The notes under the pieces are model-generated. The model had not been told where the DNA came from. It did not search any database and saw only the letters and a program-made list of their open reading frames with translations. A program made the translations under genes and the position numbers. DNA of 38,881 bases from Candidatus Aminicenantota bacterium (GTDB taxonomy: Bacteria > Acidobacteriota > Aminicenantia > Aminicenantales > UBA4085), in NCBI GenBank assembly GCA_030691735.1, contig JAUYDS010000190.1, forward strand, positions 1 through 38,881, given 5' to 3'. Positions 6,804 to 17,130 of the stretch are shown here, one piece after another; the stretch's first letter is position 1; the number at the start of each line of letters is the position of its first letter.

Positions 6804-7985
6804 ATGGCCTTCCCGAAGAAATCACGGCTCATTGTGATCCTGGCGGCGACTCTCCTGTTTCTCGTTCTGTTCCTGGTCAAGGTCAAGAACGAGATGCACG
6901 ATTTCCAGGTCAACTACACGGCGGGTCACCGTCTCGGCCTGGGAGAAACGCTTTACCGGCCCTGGAAGCCCGATCCGGGCTGGGAAAACGACGGGCACTG
7001 GCAGTTCAAGTACTCGCCCTTTTCCGCGATCGTCTATCTTCCGCTCTCTTTTCTGCCGCTTACGGCTGCCAAGGGCGTTTGGTATTTATTGGTCCTTTTG
7101 TCGATGGCTGCGCTTATCGGGATCTCCATAAAGGCCGCCGCCTTCGATCCGGGAAAAGCGATTTGGGCGGGGCTTCTGGCCTTTTTCGTCCTGGCCAAGT
7201 TCTTCCTCCGTGAGCTGCAGCTCGGTCAGATCAACGCCGTGGTCACGGCGATCCTGATGGGCATGACCTGGCTGATTGTCAAGGAAGAGGACGCCCCGGA
7301 CGCCGGCCGGGAGCGAACCGCCGGTCTGCTCTGGGGTCTGGCCGCCGCCCTCAAACCATATGCCGTCATCTTTCTCCCTTATTTCGTCCTCAAAAGAAAG
7401 TGGCGGGCGCTCGCCGCCGGGCTCATTGCCATCTCCATTTCTCTCTTCGTTCCATTCATTTTTTACGGCCTTCAAGGCAATTGGACCGTCATCCGGGAAT
7501 GGGTCACCAGCCTATCCGAATCCACGCCCGCGCTGTTCACGTCCCAGGACAATGTCTCGCTCCTGGCTTGTCTGAATAAATGGACGGGGAACCCGACGCT
7601 CGCGGTCGCCCTCTTCGGAGCGGCCTTTGCTCTTCTGGGCGTCTTGACTCTGTTCTTCATTCTCCGCGGGAGAAGCGCACCCAAAGCCGCTTTCCCGGAA
7701 TGCGCTCTCCTCATCGTCTTTATCCCTCTCCTCTCCCCGCTGGGCTGGGATTATACGTTCCTCTCCGCCTTTCCGGCCGTCGTCCTCATCATCCGTCATT
7801 TCGCAGCTTTTCCCCGGCCCTGGCGCGTCCTGCTGGCCGTCGACCTGGCGGTCATCTCCCTCTCGTTCTACGATCTTCTCGGTCGCCGGCCATACGGCCA
7901 ATTCATGAGGTGGTCGGTGCCGACGATCAATTTTCTGATTATCGTCGGCGCCCTTTTTTACCTTCGGATGAAACGCAACGCATGA
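6804..7985 (+). CDS. Glycosyltransferase 87-like (DUF2029) integral membrane protein
   Basis: MHDFQVNYTAGHRLGLGETLYRP..FKYSPFSAIVYLPLSFLP..., multiple TM segments, LLWGLAAALKPYAVIFLPYFVLKRKW. Confidence 0.8.
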   Translation: MAFPKKSRLIVILAATLLFLVLFLVKVKNEMHDFQVNYTAGHRLGLGETLYRPWKPDPGWENDGHWQFKYSPFSAIVYLPLSFLPLTAAKGVWYLLVLLSMAALIGISIKAAAFDPGKAIWAGLLAFFVLAKFFLRELQLGQINAVVTAILMGMTWLIVKEEDAPDAGRERTAGLLWGLAAALKPYAVIFLPYFVLKRKWRALAAGLIAISISLFVPFIFYGLQGNWTVIREWVTSLSESTPALFTSQDNVSLLACLNKWTGNPTLAVALFGAAFALLGVLTLFFILRGRSAPKAAFPECALLIVFIPLLSPLGWDYTFLSAFPAVVLIIRHFAAFPRPWRVLLAVDLAVISLSFYDLLGRRPYGQFMRWSVPTINFLIIVGALFYLRMKRNA

Positions 7986-7997
7986 CGAGGCCCCCGC

Positions 7998-8471
7998 ATG
8001 CGAAATGAACGCAGGCTCGTCTTTATTTATGTCCTGACCCTGATCGGAAGCCTCATCTGGCTGGCCGCGATCATGCTGGCCCCCTGGCTTAGCAGCCGGT
8101 CCAGCGGCTTATCCCCTTTCCTCTATGCCTGCTTCGCGCCGATCTGTCACCAGATCCCCTCGCGTTCGTTCGAACTTTGCGGTTTCCCAATGGCCGTCTG
8201 CGCCCGGTGTCTGGGGATCTATGTCGGCTTTCTTGCCGGAATGGTCCTCTACCCTATCCGGCGCGATTTCGCGGGCGGCCGCCTCCCCAAAACATCCTTA
8301 TTCCTGACCGTCTCCGCTCCCATCGTCCTCGACGCCGCGGCCAACGTGCTCCGCCTCTGGGACACGCCCAATCTCCTCCGTTTTTTCTTCGGCTTTCTTT
8401 GGGGTCTGATCCTGCCTTTCTATTTTCTGACCGGATTGGGCGAGCTTGCATTACAGGTCCGGAAAAAATAG
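7998..8471 (+). CDS. DUF2085 membrane protein
   Basis: FLYACFAPICHQIPSRSFELCGFPMAVCARCLGIYVGFLAG: characteristic CHQ..R.F...G....CARC.GIY signature. Confidence 0.85.
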   Translation: MRNERRLVFIYVLTLIGSLIWLAAIMLAPWLSSRSSGLSPFLYACFAPICHQIPSRSFELCGFPMAVCARCLGIYVGFLAGMVLYPIRRDFAGGRLPKTSLFLTVSAPIVLDAAANVLRLWDTPNLLRFFFGFLWGLILPFYFLTGLGELALQVRKK

Positions 8472-8545
8472 AATAAAGCCCGCGAGGGAAGGCAGTGATT
8501 CGCGCCGGGCGCGCTTCACCTCCCGGCCAAGATAAGGAGACGCGG

Positions 8546-9067
8546 ATGAACGGTCAAAAGCCGAATTTGCTCACGCCGGCCCTCATCGGCGGCGCGGCGG
8601 CGGGGATCCTCTCCGGGATCCCTTTTATCAACTGCCTGTGCTGTCTGTGGATCATCGCCGGTTCCGCCCTGTCCGCCCACCTTTTAGCCAAAGACTCTCC
8701 TAAGTCCCTGACATCCGGAGAAGGCGCCCTCGTTGGAGCTTTCGCCGGTGTCATCGCGGCCGTCGTGGACTCGCTGATCAGCATCCCCTTCCAGGCCGTC
8801 AACGCGGCTTTTTCGAAACGCCTCATCGAGCGTCTCGGCGCTTACTTGGACCAAATGCCCGCCCAATGGAATGACTGGCTCACTCAAAAGGGCGGGCCCG
8901 TTTCCATCGCCTGGTTCTTCGCCGGCCTGCTCATCGCCGCCGTGGTCTTCGCCGCCTTCGGGGCCTTGGGCGGAGTCATCGGCGCGGCCCTCTTCGGCAA
9001 AAAGACGCCGCCCGCGCCTCAAGGAATTCCGCCTTCACCCCAAGCCCCGCCTCCCCCGCAGCCATGA
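8546..9067 (+). CDS. Integral membrane protein of unknown function
   Basis: MNGQKPNLLTPALIGGAAAGILSGIPFINCLCCLWIIAGSALSAHLLAK..; Pro-rich C-terminus; ATGA overlap with the next CDS. Confidence 0.65.
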   Translation: MNGQKPNLLTPALIGGAAAGILSGIPFINCLCCLWIIAGSALSAHLLAKDSPKSLTSGEGALVGAFAGVIAAVVDSLISIPFQAVNAAFSKRLIERLGAYLDQMPAQWNDWLTQKGGPVSIAWFFAGLLIAAVVFAAFGALGGVIGAALFGKKTPPAPQGIPPSPQAPPPPQP

Positions 9068-9999
9068 GACGCTATAAGACCCAGGTCATCGTCAATCCGG
9101 AATCGGCCAAAGGCCAGACCCGAAAACGGTGGGCCCAGATCAAGGAGGGCATCCGTCATTTCATCCATGATTTCAAATTCGAATTCACCGAAAAACCGCT
9201 CCATGCCATCGAGCTCACCCGCGCCGCCATCAAAGACGGCACGGACCTCGTCATCGGCGTCGGCGGCGATGGGACGATGAACGAGATCGCCAACGGCTTT
9301 TACGAGGACAAGAGAATCATCAATCCCTTGGCGACTCTGGGGATCGTCCCGTCCGGCTCGGGCTGCGACCTGACCCGCAGCCTCAAGATCCCGAAGCGCC
9401 TCAAGGACGCGCTGACCGTGATCACCGAGGCGCCCTCGAACGCGATGGACGTCGGCAAGGTGACCTTCCGATCCACCGCCGGCGGCGTCGAAGAACGGTT
9501 CTTCCTCAACGTGGCCGATTTCGGTCTCGGCGGAGAGGTCGTCCGGAAAGTGAACCAGAAGCGGCTCGAGCGCAAGGCCACGTCCTACGTCCGCTGCCTG
9601 GTCTCGACGATGATCCAATACAAAAGCAAGCGCGTCCGCATCAAGGTGGACGACCGCGAGCTGCCGAAAGACGAATACCTCATCGGCGCGGTCGCCAACG
9701 GCGGCACCTTCGGAAAAGGGATGAAGATCGCCCCGGACGCGAAGCTCGACGACGGCCTTTTCGATTTCGTCTATGTCCGGAGCATGAAATTCCTCGAGTT
9801 CTGCCTGAATGGATGGAAGCTCATGAACGGGACCCATCTCGGCCATCCCAAGATCTCTCTCCTTCGCGGCCGGCGAATCGAGGCGGTCCCCGAGGAAGGC
9901 GAAACGGTTCTCCTGGAATTCGATGGGGAACAGTTAGGAACCCTGCCGGCGACCTTCGATATGGTCCCTCAAAGCCTGTTGATCAAAGGATATCTGTAA
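9064..9999 (+). CDS. Diacylglycerol kinase-family lipid kinase (YegS/DgkB-like)
   Basis: VIVNPESAKGQTRKRW, LVIGVGGDGTMNEIANG, LGIVPSGSGCDLTRSL, VANGGTFGKGMKIAPDAKLDDGLFDFV. Confidence 0.92.
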   Translation: MRRYKTQVIVNPESAKGQTRKRWAQIKEGIRHFIHDFKFEFTEKPLHAIELTRAAIKDGTDLVIGVGGDGTMNEIANGFYEDKRIINPLATLGIVPSGSGCDLTRSLKIPKRLKDALTVITEAPSNAMDVGKVTFRSTAGGVEERFFLNVADFGLGGEVVRKVNQKRLERKATSYVRCLVSTMIQYKSKRVRIKVDDRELPKDEYLIGAVANGGTFGKGMKIAPDAKLDDGLFDFVYVRSMKFLEFCLNGWKLMNGTHLGHPKISLLRGRRIEAVPEEGETVLLEFDGEQLGTLPATFDMVPQSLLIKGYL

Positions 10000-10021
10000 A
10001 AAGATCGTCCGGTCCGGAACG

Positions 10022-10639
10022 TCAAGGCCTCTGGCCTCCGGAAGGCGGGACGAGGCGGATGTCGTTCGTGATCACCAGCCTCCCCTCCTTGTCCCGAAAG
10101 ACGAAGATCTCCGTTTTTTTCGTCTTCGGCACCAGCCGGAGATAACGATTGACCCTCGCGATATAGGTCTTCGTTTCGGGATAGGGCGGGACGCCGCCGT
10201 GTTTCTCAACGGCCGACGGACCGGCATTATACGCGGCTAAGACCAGGTCGGGCTTGTTCGGATATTTGTCCTGGAGGAATTTGAGAAACTTCACCCCGCC
10301 CTCGATATTGTCGGCCGCGTTGAAGACATCCCGAACACCGTAGTCGCGGGCCGTCTCGGGCATGAGCTGCATGAGGCCTTGAGCGCCTTTGTCCGACACG
10401 GCATAGCGATTGTAGTTCGACTCGGCGGCGATGATCGAATGGACGAGGGCCGTGTCCACGCGATATCGGGCCGCGACCGTCTGGATGATAGTGTCGTACC
10501 TGGTCGGAAATGGCGCGGCAGGCTCGGCCATCGCGGCCGATACCAAGACGAGGAAGGCCAATAACGGGGCCGAACCAAAGCGATGACTTTGAGCGCGCAT
10601 GATCACCCTTATGATGTTCATTTCCTCTGAATCCATCAA
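10022..10639 (-). CDS. Lytic transglycosylase (SLT domain), exported
   Basis: VHSIIAAESNYNRYAVSDKGAQGLMQLMPETARDYGV..., LAAYNAGPSAVEKHGGVPPYPETKTYI. Confidence 0.92.
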   Translation of the reverse strand: MMDSEEMNIIRVIMRAQSHRFGSAPLLAFLVLVSAAMAEPAAPFPTRYDTIIQTVAARYRVDTALVHSIIAAESNYNRYAVSDKGAQGLMQLMPETARDYGVRDVFNAADNIEGGVKFLKFLQDKYPNKPDLVLAAYNAGPSAVEKHGGVPPYPETKTYIARVNRYLRLVPKTKKTEIFVFRDKEGRLVITNDIRLVPPSGGQRP

Positions 10640-10657
10640 TCCCCTTTAGGGGTGATT

Positions 10658-13294
10658 TTAGAGGCTATTTTCAATGACGGCCAGGCTTTCCCGCAAGGCG
10701 CGATCGAGTTCCCCGGGTTTCGTCCCCCCCGCCTGAGCAAAATCGGGGCGCCCTCCTCCCCCACCGCCCACGAGAGGCGCCAAGCGCTTGATGAGATCGG
10801 CCGCCGACAGACGCGAGGTCAGGTCTTTGGTAACGCCGACGACGAGAAGGGCCTTGTCCCCCTGGACCGAGCCGAGGACGATCACGCCGGAGCCGATCTT
10901 CTGTTTTAACGTGTCCGCGAGTCCCCGCGCTTCTTCCGGATTCAGCCCTTCGAGCCTCTGAATAAGGACGGAAACGCCTTTGACGGTCTTGATATCCTCG
11001 CCGGGCTTGTCGAACTTTCCCTGCAGGATCTTCTGACGCAGATGTTTAAGCTCGTGTTCCCTATCCTTGACGCTCTCCTGGAGTTTCTCGATTTGCGCCA
11101 CGAGATCCTTCCGCGATGTCCCCAGCGACCGACCGGCCTCGTGGAGCAGCTCTTCGGAATCCTGGACATAGGTCAGGGCTTCCGCTCCGGTCAGGGCCTC
11201 GATCCGGCGCATTCCAGCGGCGACGCTCGTTTCGGCGACGATCTTGAATAGACCGATCTCGCCGGTCTTCGGGGCATGGGCTCCGCCGCACAGCTCCTTG
11301 CTGAATTCGCCGACGGCCACCAGCCGGACCTTCTCCCCGTATTTCTCCTCGAAAATGGCCATCGCGCCTTCCCTCGTCCCTTCCTCAAAGGTGGTCTCCT
11401 TTATAGTGACGGGGATATTCTCCCGGATTTTCTCATTCACCAGATTTTCGATCCGACGAAGCTCACCGGCCGAAACCGGCTGGAAATGGGTAAAATCGAA
11501 GCGAAGGCGGACGGGAGAGACGAGCGAGCCGGACTGTCGGACATGCTCGCCGAGGACCTGGCGCAGCGCGGCGTGGAGAAGATGGGTCGCCGTATGGTTG
11601 TCGCGGACGGCCTTCCGCCGGCCGGCATCGATGGCCGCTTCGACGACATCGCCTTCCTTCAAGCTTCCGGAGAGGACCCGGATTTTATGGCTGATGATCT
11701 CGGGCGCCGGATAGAACGCGTTTTCCACGATCGCCGAGAAATGGGCGTTCTTCAACAGGCCCGTGTCTCCGACCTGTCCGCCGGCTTCGGCATAGAACGG
11801 GGTGAGGTCGAGGATGGCCTCGCCTTCCTCCCCCTCGCGGATCTCGGAGACGCGGTCGCGGCCCTTGATCAAGGCGGCCACTCTCGCCTCGGAAATCCGA
11901 TCGCGGTCGTATCCGGCGAAGCGCGGCCGGATATTCCGGAGAGTTTCATAGACCTTCCGCTCCTTGGATTGGGCATCGCCTTTCCAGGACTGCCGGGCCC
12001 GTTCCTTCTGCTTTTCGAGCTCTTCCTTGAATCGGACCTCGTCCACGTTCAATTGCTCTTCCTGGGCCAGTTCTTGGGACAGGTCGAACGGGAATCCGAA
12101 CGTGTCGTAGAGCTTGAAGGCCGCCTCTCCGCCCAACGTTTTCAACCCCAGCTGCTTGGCTTCCTGCGCGTATTGATGGAAATAGCGCAGGCCGGAGGTG
12201 AGGGTTTGGGCGAATCTCTCTTCCTCGGCCCGGCAGATTTTAGAGATGAAGTCCTGGGAGGCGAGGAGCTCGGGGTAAGCGTCCTTCATGATGTCGCTGA
12301 CGACGCCGACGAGCGTGTAGACGAACGGCTTTTCGATACCGATCAGATTGCCGTGGCGGAAGGCCCGGCGGAGGAGCCGGCGGAGGACATATCCCCGCCC
12401 GTCATTGGCCGGCATGATCCCGTCGCCGATCAGGAAGGAGATCGCGCGCGTATGGTCGGCGATGACTCGAACGGAAACATCGCCGTCGTCGCGCGCGGGA
12501 TATTCCCGGCCGGCGAGCTCCGAGATCCTCGAGATCAGAGGGAAAAAGAGGTCCGTCTCCCAGCTGCTCGTTTTCCCTTGGAGAACGGCGGCCATGCGCT
12601 CCAAGCCCATGCCCGTGTCGATCGAAGGCTTCGGCAAAGGACGCAAAACCCCGGCCGCGGTCTGATCGAATTGCATGAAGACGAGGTTCCAGAGCTCGAC
12701 CATGTGGTCGCTCCCTGTCTCGATGAGCTCGCGGGGCGATCCCTGTTCAAGGGAAGGATCGAGATCATAATGGAGCTCGGAGCAGGGGCCGCAGGGACCC
12801 GTGTCGCCCATGGCCCAGTAGTTGTCCTTTTTGCCCAGGCGGAAGATCCGGTCCGCGGGCACGCCGGCCTCCCGGTTCCAGACTCCGAAGGCCTCATCGT
12901 CCTCTTCATAGACCGTCACGTAAAGCCGGTCCTTGGGAAACCCGAAGACCTCGGTCATGAGCTCCCAAGCGCAGACGATGGCCTCCGTTTTGAAATAGTC
13001 GCCGAACGAGAAATTGCCCAGCATTTCGAAGAAGGTGTGGTGCTTGCGCGTCCGGCCGACCTGGTCCAGGTCGTTGTGCTTGCCGCTGACCCGCATGCAT
13101 TTCTGGACCGTGGCGGCCCGCTTGTAGCTCCGTGTCTCGAGGCCGAGGAAGATGTTTTTGAACTGGTTCATGCCGGCGTTGGTGAACAGGATGGTCGGAT
13201 CGTCCTTGGGGAGCAAGGAGGAACTGGGCAGGACCTTGTGGCCTTTCCCGGCGAAATAATCGAGAAAGGTCCGCCGGATGTCTTGAGCGTTCAC
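10658..13294 (-). CDS. alaS: Alanine--tRNA ligase
   Basis: 878 aa; NAQDIRRTFLDYFAGKGH, FTNAGMNQFKN, CGPCSELHYD, GRGYVLRRLLRRAFRHG, HTATHLLHAALR, GGGGGGRPDFAQAGG. Confidence 0.98.
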   Translation of the reverse strand: MNAQDIRRTFLDYFAGKGHKVLPSSSLLPKDDPTILFTNAGMNQFKNIFLGLETRSYKRAATVQKCMRVSGKHNDLDQVGRTRKHHTFFEMLGNFSFGDYFKTEAIVCAWELMTEVFGFPKDRLYVTVYEEDDEAFGVWNREAGVPADRIFRLGKKDNYWAMGDTGPCGPCSELHYDLDPSLEQGSPRELIETGSDHMVELWNLVFMQFDQTAAGVLRPLPKPSIDTGMGLERMAAVLQGKTSSWETDLFFPLISRISELAGREYPARDDGDVSVRVIADHTRAISFLIGDGIMPANDGRGYVLRRLLRRAFRHGNLIGIEKPFVYTLVGVVSDIMKDAYPELLASQDFISKICRAEEERFAQTLTSGLRYFHQYAQEAKQLGLKTLGGEAAFKLYDTFGFPFDLSQELAQEEQLNVDEVRFKEELEKQKERARQSWKGDAQSKERKVYETLRNIRPRFAGYDRDRISEARVAALIKGRDRVSEIREGEEGEAILDLTPFYAEAGGQVGDTGLLKNAHFSAIVENAFYPAPEIISHKIRVLSGSLKEGDVVEAAIDAGRRKAVRDNHTATHLLHAALRQVLGEHVRQSGSLVSPVRLRFDFTHFQPVSAGELRRIENLVNEKIRENIPVTIKETTFEEGTREGAMAIFEEKYGEKVRLVAVGEFSKELCGGAHAPKTGEIGLFKIVAETSVAAGMRRIEALTGAEALTYVQDSEELLHEAGRSLGTSRKDLVAQIEKLQESVKDREHELKHLRQKILQGKFDKPGEDIKTVKGVSVLIQRLEGLNPEEARGLADTLKQKIGSGVIVLGSVQGDKALLVVGVTKDLTSRLSAADLIKRLAPLVGGGGGGRPDFAQAGGTKPGELDRALRESLAVIENSL

Positions 13295-14448
13295 GGGCGT
13301 CCTTTTTTCTTTTCCGCCTCGGGACCGACGGTCCGGCTCATTTTCCGCTCCATCTCTTCCAAGGCGATGTCCGAGGTCGATTGGATGCCCTGGACGCGGA
13401 GGCGGAAATTATCCGGACTGGTCGAATGGAGAAGCCCCTCCTCGAAGGAAATGTAGCCTTCCTTAAAAAGATGGTAGAGCGACTGGTCGAACGTCTGCAT
13501 GCCGTATTGAGATACGCCCGAGGCGATGGTGTCCCGGATAAGGGCGGTTTTGTCCCGGTCCAGGATGCAGTCCCGGATATAGGGAGTCGTGATCATCACC
13601 TCGACCGCCGGCACCCGGCCCTTGCCGTCCAGGCGTTGAATGAGCCGCATCGAGATGACGGCGGCCAGAATGCTGGCCAGTTGGATCCGGACCTGGCGCT
13701 GCTGGTGCGGAGGGAACACCGACACGATCCGGTTGACGGTCTCAGGTGCGTCGAGGGTATGAACCGTGCTGATGACGAGGTGGCCCGTCTCAGCCGCCGT
13801 CAGGGCAGTTTCGATGGTGTCCATATCGCGCATCTCGCCGACGAGAATGATGTCGGGGTCTTCGCGGAGGGCGCTCCGGAGGCCGCGCGGGAAATCCTGG
13901 ACGTCCCAGCCGACCTCCCGCTGGCAGATCGTGCTCTTCTTATCCTCGTGGAGAAATTCGATCGGGTCCTCGATGGTGATGATATGTTTCCTCCGGTGGG
14001 CATTGATGTGATCGATGATCGAGGCCAGGGTCGTCGTCTTGCCGCTCCCCGTGGAACCCGTCACCAAGATCAGGCCGCGTTCGAATCCGGCGATCTTCTC
14101 GATGACCTCGGGCAGGCGCAGCTCCCGGATCGACTTGACTTCGAAGGGGATGCTCCGGAGGGCGATCGCGACCGATCCTCTCTGCTGAAAAATGCTCCCG
14201 CGGAACCGGCCGCAGCCGGACAAGTTGTAGGCGAGATCCAGGTCCAAATCCTGCTTGAATCGTCTCTGCTGGGAGTCGTTCATGATCTGATCCGCCAGGG
14301 CTTCGGTGTCCTTCGGCGAAAGCTCCGGGAAGGGTTCGAGAGGAATGAGGATGCCGTTGACCCGGACCAACGGCCGGCCGCCGGCCTTGAGATGGACGTC
14401 GGACGCGTCCATGGCGATCGCGCTCTTCAGAATGTCGTCGATGTTCAT
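13291..14448 (-). CDS. pilT: PilT-like twitching motility / type IV pilus retraction ATPase
   Basis: SDVHLKAGGRPLVRVNG, LVTGSTGSGKTTTLASIIDHIN, IITIEDPIEFLH, DPDIILVGEMRDMDTIETALTAAETGHLVISTVHTLDA. Confidence 0.93.
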   Translation of the reverse strand: MNIDDILKSAIAMDASDVHLKAGGRPLVRVNGILIPLEPFPELSPKDTEALADQIMNDSQQRRFKQDLDLDLAYNLSGCGRFRGSIFQQRGSVAIALRSIPFEVKSIRELRLPEVIEKIAGFERGLILVTGSTGSGKTTTLASIIDHINAHRRKHIITIEDPIEFLHEDKKSTICQREVGWDVQDFPRGLRSALREDPDIILVGEMRDMDTIETALTAAETGHLVISTVHTLDAPETVNRIVSVFPPHQQRQVRIQLASILAAVISMRLIQRLDGKGRVPAVEVMITTPYIRDCILDRDKTALIRDTIASGVSQYGMQTFDQSLYHLFKEGYISFEEGLLHSTSPDNFRLRVQGIQSTSDIALEEMERKMSRTVGPEAEKKKGRP

Positions 14449-14464
14449 GGGCTCCTCCGCCCCC

Positions 14465-15409
14465 TCAAACCTTGACGTACGTCAGCCAGCGATAACGATC
14501 TTCTTTTTCGGCCTTGATGATCCCAAAGAACTCCGCTTGGAGCCGTTGGGTCACCGGTCCGCGCTTGCCGCTGCCGACGACGATCTTGTCGATCGACCGG
14601 ATGGGCGTGATCTCGGCGGCCGAACCGGTGAAAAAGACTTCGTCGGCGATGTACAGCATTTCCCGGGGGAGCGTCTCTTCGATGACCTTGAATCCGGCTT
14701 CCCGGGCCAGGGTCATCACGGAATCCCGGGTGATTCCCGGAAGGATGGAGGACGACAACGGCGGCGTGTAGATCGTCCCGTTCATCACCAGAAAGATGTT
14801 CTCGCCGCTGCCCTCGCTGATATGGCCCCGGGTGTTCAGGGCGATGCCCTCGGCGTATCCGTCGAGCTTGGCCTCCATCTTGATCAGTTGGGAATTCATA
14901 TAGTTCGCCCCGGTCTTGGCCAGGGCCGGGAAAGAATTCGGGGCCATTCTCATCCAGGTCGAGACCTTGACGTCCACGCCGCGTTCAAGGGCCTCCTCGC
15001 CCAGGTATTGGCCCCATTCCCAGACGAGAATGGCGCAATCGACGGGGTTCGGGAACGGATCCACGCCGAGGGCTCCGTAGCCTCTGTAAACGATGGGTCG
15101 GACATAACATTCTTTGAGCTTGTTGAGCTCGACGGTTTTGATGATCGCCTGGTTGAATTCTTCTTGGGTATAGGGGACGGTCATCCGGTAGATCTTGCAT
15201 GAATTATAGAGGCGCTTGGTATGGGCGTCGAGACGAAAGAGGGCCGTGCCCTTGGCGTTGGCGTACGCTCGGAATCCCTCGAAGATCGAGCTTCCGTAGT
15301 GGACCACGTGCGAAGCGATGGGGATCGTGGCCTCTTTCCAAGGGACGAGACGGCCGTTCATCCAGACGAGGCTGTCTTCGCGGAATGGGCTCATTGAGGA
15401 CTCCTTCAA
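14465..15409 (-). CDS. ilvE: Branched-chain amino acid aminotransferase
   Basis: [35 protein letters not shown]..., [23 protein letters not shown]. Confidence 0.95.
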   Translation of the reverse strand: MKESSMSPFREDSLVWMNGRLVPWKEATIPIASHVVHYGSSIFEGFRAYANAKGTALFRLDAHTKRLYNSCKIYRMTVPYTQEEFNQAIIKTVELNKLKECYVRPIVYRGYGALGVDPFPNPVDCAILVWEWGQYLGEEALERGVDVKVSTWMRMAPNSFPALAKTGANYMNSQLIKMEAKLDGYAEGIALNTRGHISEGSGENIFLVMNGTIYTPPLSSSILPGITRDSVMTLAREAGFKVIEETLPREMLYIADEVFFTGSAAEITPIRSIDKIVVGSGKRGPVTQRLQAEFFGIIKAEKEDRYRWLTYVKV

Positions 15410-15455
15410 TTCATCTTCGGAGAATGGCTATCTTAACCAGAATGGAGGCCGTTCG

Positions 15456-16394
15456 TCAAACCGATTCGCCGCAATAGGGACAGACCTTGGCTCGGAGAGG
15501 CAGGTGCCGGCGGCAGTTCCAACAGGGAGCGGCCGCGGTTCGTTCCCGGGCCCGGATCCGGCCGAGGATATCCTCGAGTTCGGACCCCTGATGTTTCTCG
15601 CCCTTGATCTCGCCCAGGGCCCGGATGATCTCGGAGGGCCGCTGGTAGCGGTCCTCGGTCTTGGAGGCCAGGCATTTCATGATGATCTCGTCGAGCTCCC
15701 GGGAGACCTGGGTGTTCTTCAGCCGGGGCGGCGTGATCTTCCCCTCCTGCGCCCTTTCCAGGATCTTGAACGGGTCGGGGTCGAAGATCGGCGGCCGTCC
15801 GATGATCATTTCGTACAGAATACAGCCGATCGAATAGATATCCGAGGAGAACGTGGCTTTGCCCTGGAATTGCTCAGGCGCCATATAGGGCGGCGAACCG
15901 ATCCGGGTTGAGGCGTAGGGGACGTTTTGCAGCCAGGCCGATGTTCCGAAGTCGGTGATCTTCACCGTGCCGTCCTCCGAAACGATGATGTTCGACGGCC
16001 GCAGATCGCGGTGGATGATCTTGTTCTTGTGGGCATGGTCCACACCGGCGCAGAGCTGCTTGGTATAGTCCATCGCCAGGCCGATTTCGAGGGTCTTGTC
16101 CTTCTGGAGGATCTTCTCCAGGGTCTTGCCCCGGACATACTCCATCACCATGAAGAACGTCTTGTCTTCCTTCTCGGCGGCGATCATGCGGACGATGTTG
16201 GGATGGTTGAGGGCGGCCTGAAGCCGCGGCTCCTTCAACAGCTTGAAAAGCTCCTGAGACTGTTTGTGGGGAACCTTGATGGCGACCTTGATGTCCAGCC
16301 AGGTGTCCTTGGCCAGGAAGACCGAGCCGAAACCGCCGCTGCCGAGAGAGCGGATGATCTCGTATTTTCCGACCTTTTGTCCTTGAAGGAACAT
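15456..16394 (-). CDS. Ser/Thr protein kinase with C-terminal zinc-ribbon-like CxxC pair, no TM segment
   Basis: GKYEIIRSLGSGGFGSVFLAKD, VAIKVPH, IIHRDLRPSNIIV, ITDFGTSAW, APEQF; C-terminus CWNCRRHLPLRAKVCPYCGESV. Start taken as MFLQGQ at 16394. Confidence 0.9.
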   Translation of the reverse strand: MFLQGQKVGKYEIIRSLGSGGFGSVFLAKDTWLDIKVAIKVPHKQSQELFKLLKEPRLQAALNHPNIVRMIAAEKEDKTFFMVMEYVRGKTLEKILQKDKTLEIGLAMDYTKQLCAGVDHAHKNKIIHRDLRPSNIIVSEDGTVKITDFGTSAWLQNVPYASTRIGSPPYMAPEQFQGKATFSSDIYSIGCILYEMIIGRPPIFDPDPFKILERAQEGKITPPRLKNTQVSRELDEIIMKCLASKTEDRYQRPSEIIRALGEIKGEKHQGSELEDILGRIRARERTAAAPCWNCRRHLPLRAKVCPYCGESV

Positions 16395-16395
16395 G

Positions 16396-17130
16396 TCAGG
16401 AGATCCAGAAATGAGATAGGATGGCCGCCGCGGAGAGGGCGGCGGTCTCCGCGCGCAGGATCGCCCGTCCCAGGCTGACGGCCTCATAACCCGCCGCGAT
16501 CATCAGGGCCTCTTCCTCGCCGGTCCAGCCCCCTTCAGGTCCGATCAAGGCCGCAGCCTCAGCAGGAGGCCGATCGGCCCGCGCCAGGACGACATCGCGC
16601 AGAGGACGCCCATCGTTCTCACTGAGGAAGAACGTGAGGCCCCCGGCCCGGCTCTTTAAAAACGCGGCCAGGTCCAGAGCCGGATGGATCCTGGGCACCA
16701 GGCCCCACTTCGATTGCTTGGAGGCTTCGCGGGCAATCTTCGTCCATCGTTCGATCTTCTTCCCTCCGCCCTCTTCGATCCTGGCCACCGATCGGGAGGC
16801 GAGGATCGGGACGACGGCGAAAAGGCCGAACTCGGCCGCTTTTTGAACGACCAGGTCCATGGCCTTCGCTTTGAGAAGGGCCTGACCGAGGAGGATCCGG
16901 GACCGGCGTTCCGCCGGACCCAGATTTTCCAAGAGAACGAGTTCGGTCCGGCCCGCTCCGACGGTCTCGACGCGGGCTTCGTAGCGGTCCCCGTCCTCAT
17001 CGAAAAGGCGGACGATATCGCCGGGATTGGACCGCACCACGCGGAAGAGATGATGGTGCTCCGGGCCGTCCAGGACCATCCGGCGGCCGTCGATCTTTTT
17101 CTTCTCGATGAAAAACAGGTTCGATGTCAA
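16396..17130 (-). CDS. rsmE: 16S rRNA (uracil1498-N3)-methyltransferase
   Basis: HLFRVVRSNPGD, KAKAMDLVVQKAAEFGL, LIGPEGGWTGEEEALMIAAGYEAVSLGRAILRAETA. Confidence 0.92.
   Translation of the reverse strand: MTSNLFFIEKKKIDGRRMVLDGPEHHHLFRVVRSNPGDIVRLFDEDGDRYEARVETVGAGRTELVLLENLGPAERRSRILLGQALLKAKAMDLVVQKAAEFGLFAVVPILASRSVARIEEGGGKKIERWTKIAREASKQSKWGLVPRIHPALDLAAFLKSRAGGLTFFLSENDGRPLRDVVLARADRPPAEAAALIGPEGGWTGEEEALMIAAGYEAVSLGRAILRAETAALSAAAILSHFWIS

Noticed and set aside
10640-10660. CCCCTAAAGGGG palindrome between alaS and the SLT gene
   Set aside because: Short; the AGGGG most likely serves as the Shine-Dalgarno for the downstream SLT gene.
11276-13456. 726-aa plus-strand ORF
   Set aside because: Antisense to alaS; low-complexity Arg/Asp/Glu/Gly-rich translation typical of shadow ORFs in GC-rich DNA.
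13381-14475. 364-aa plus-strand ORF
   Set aside because: Antisense to pilT, no domain signature.
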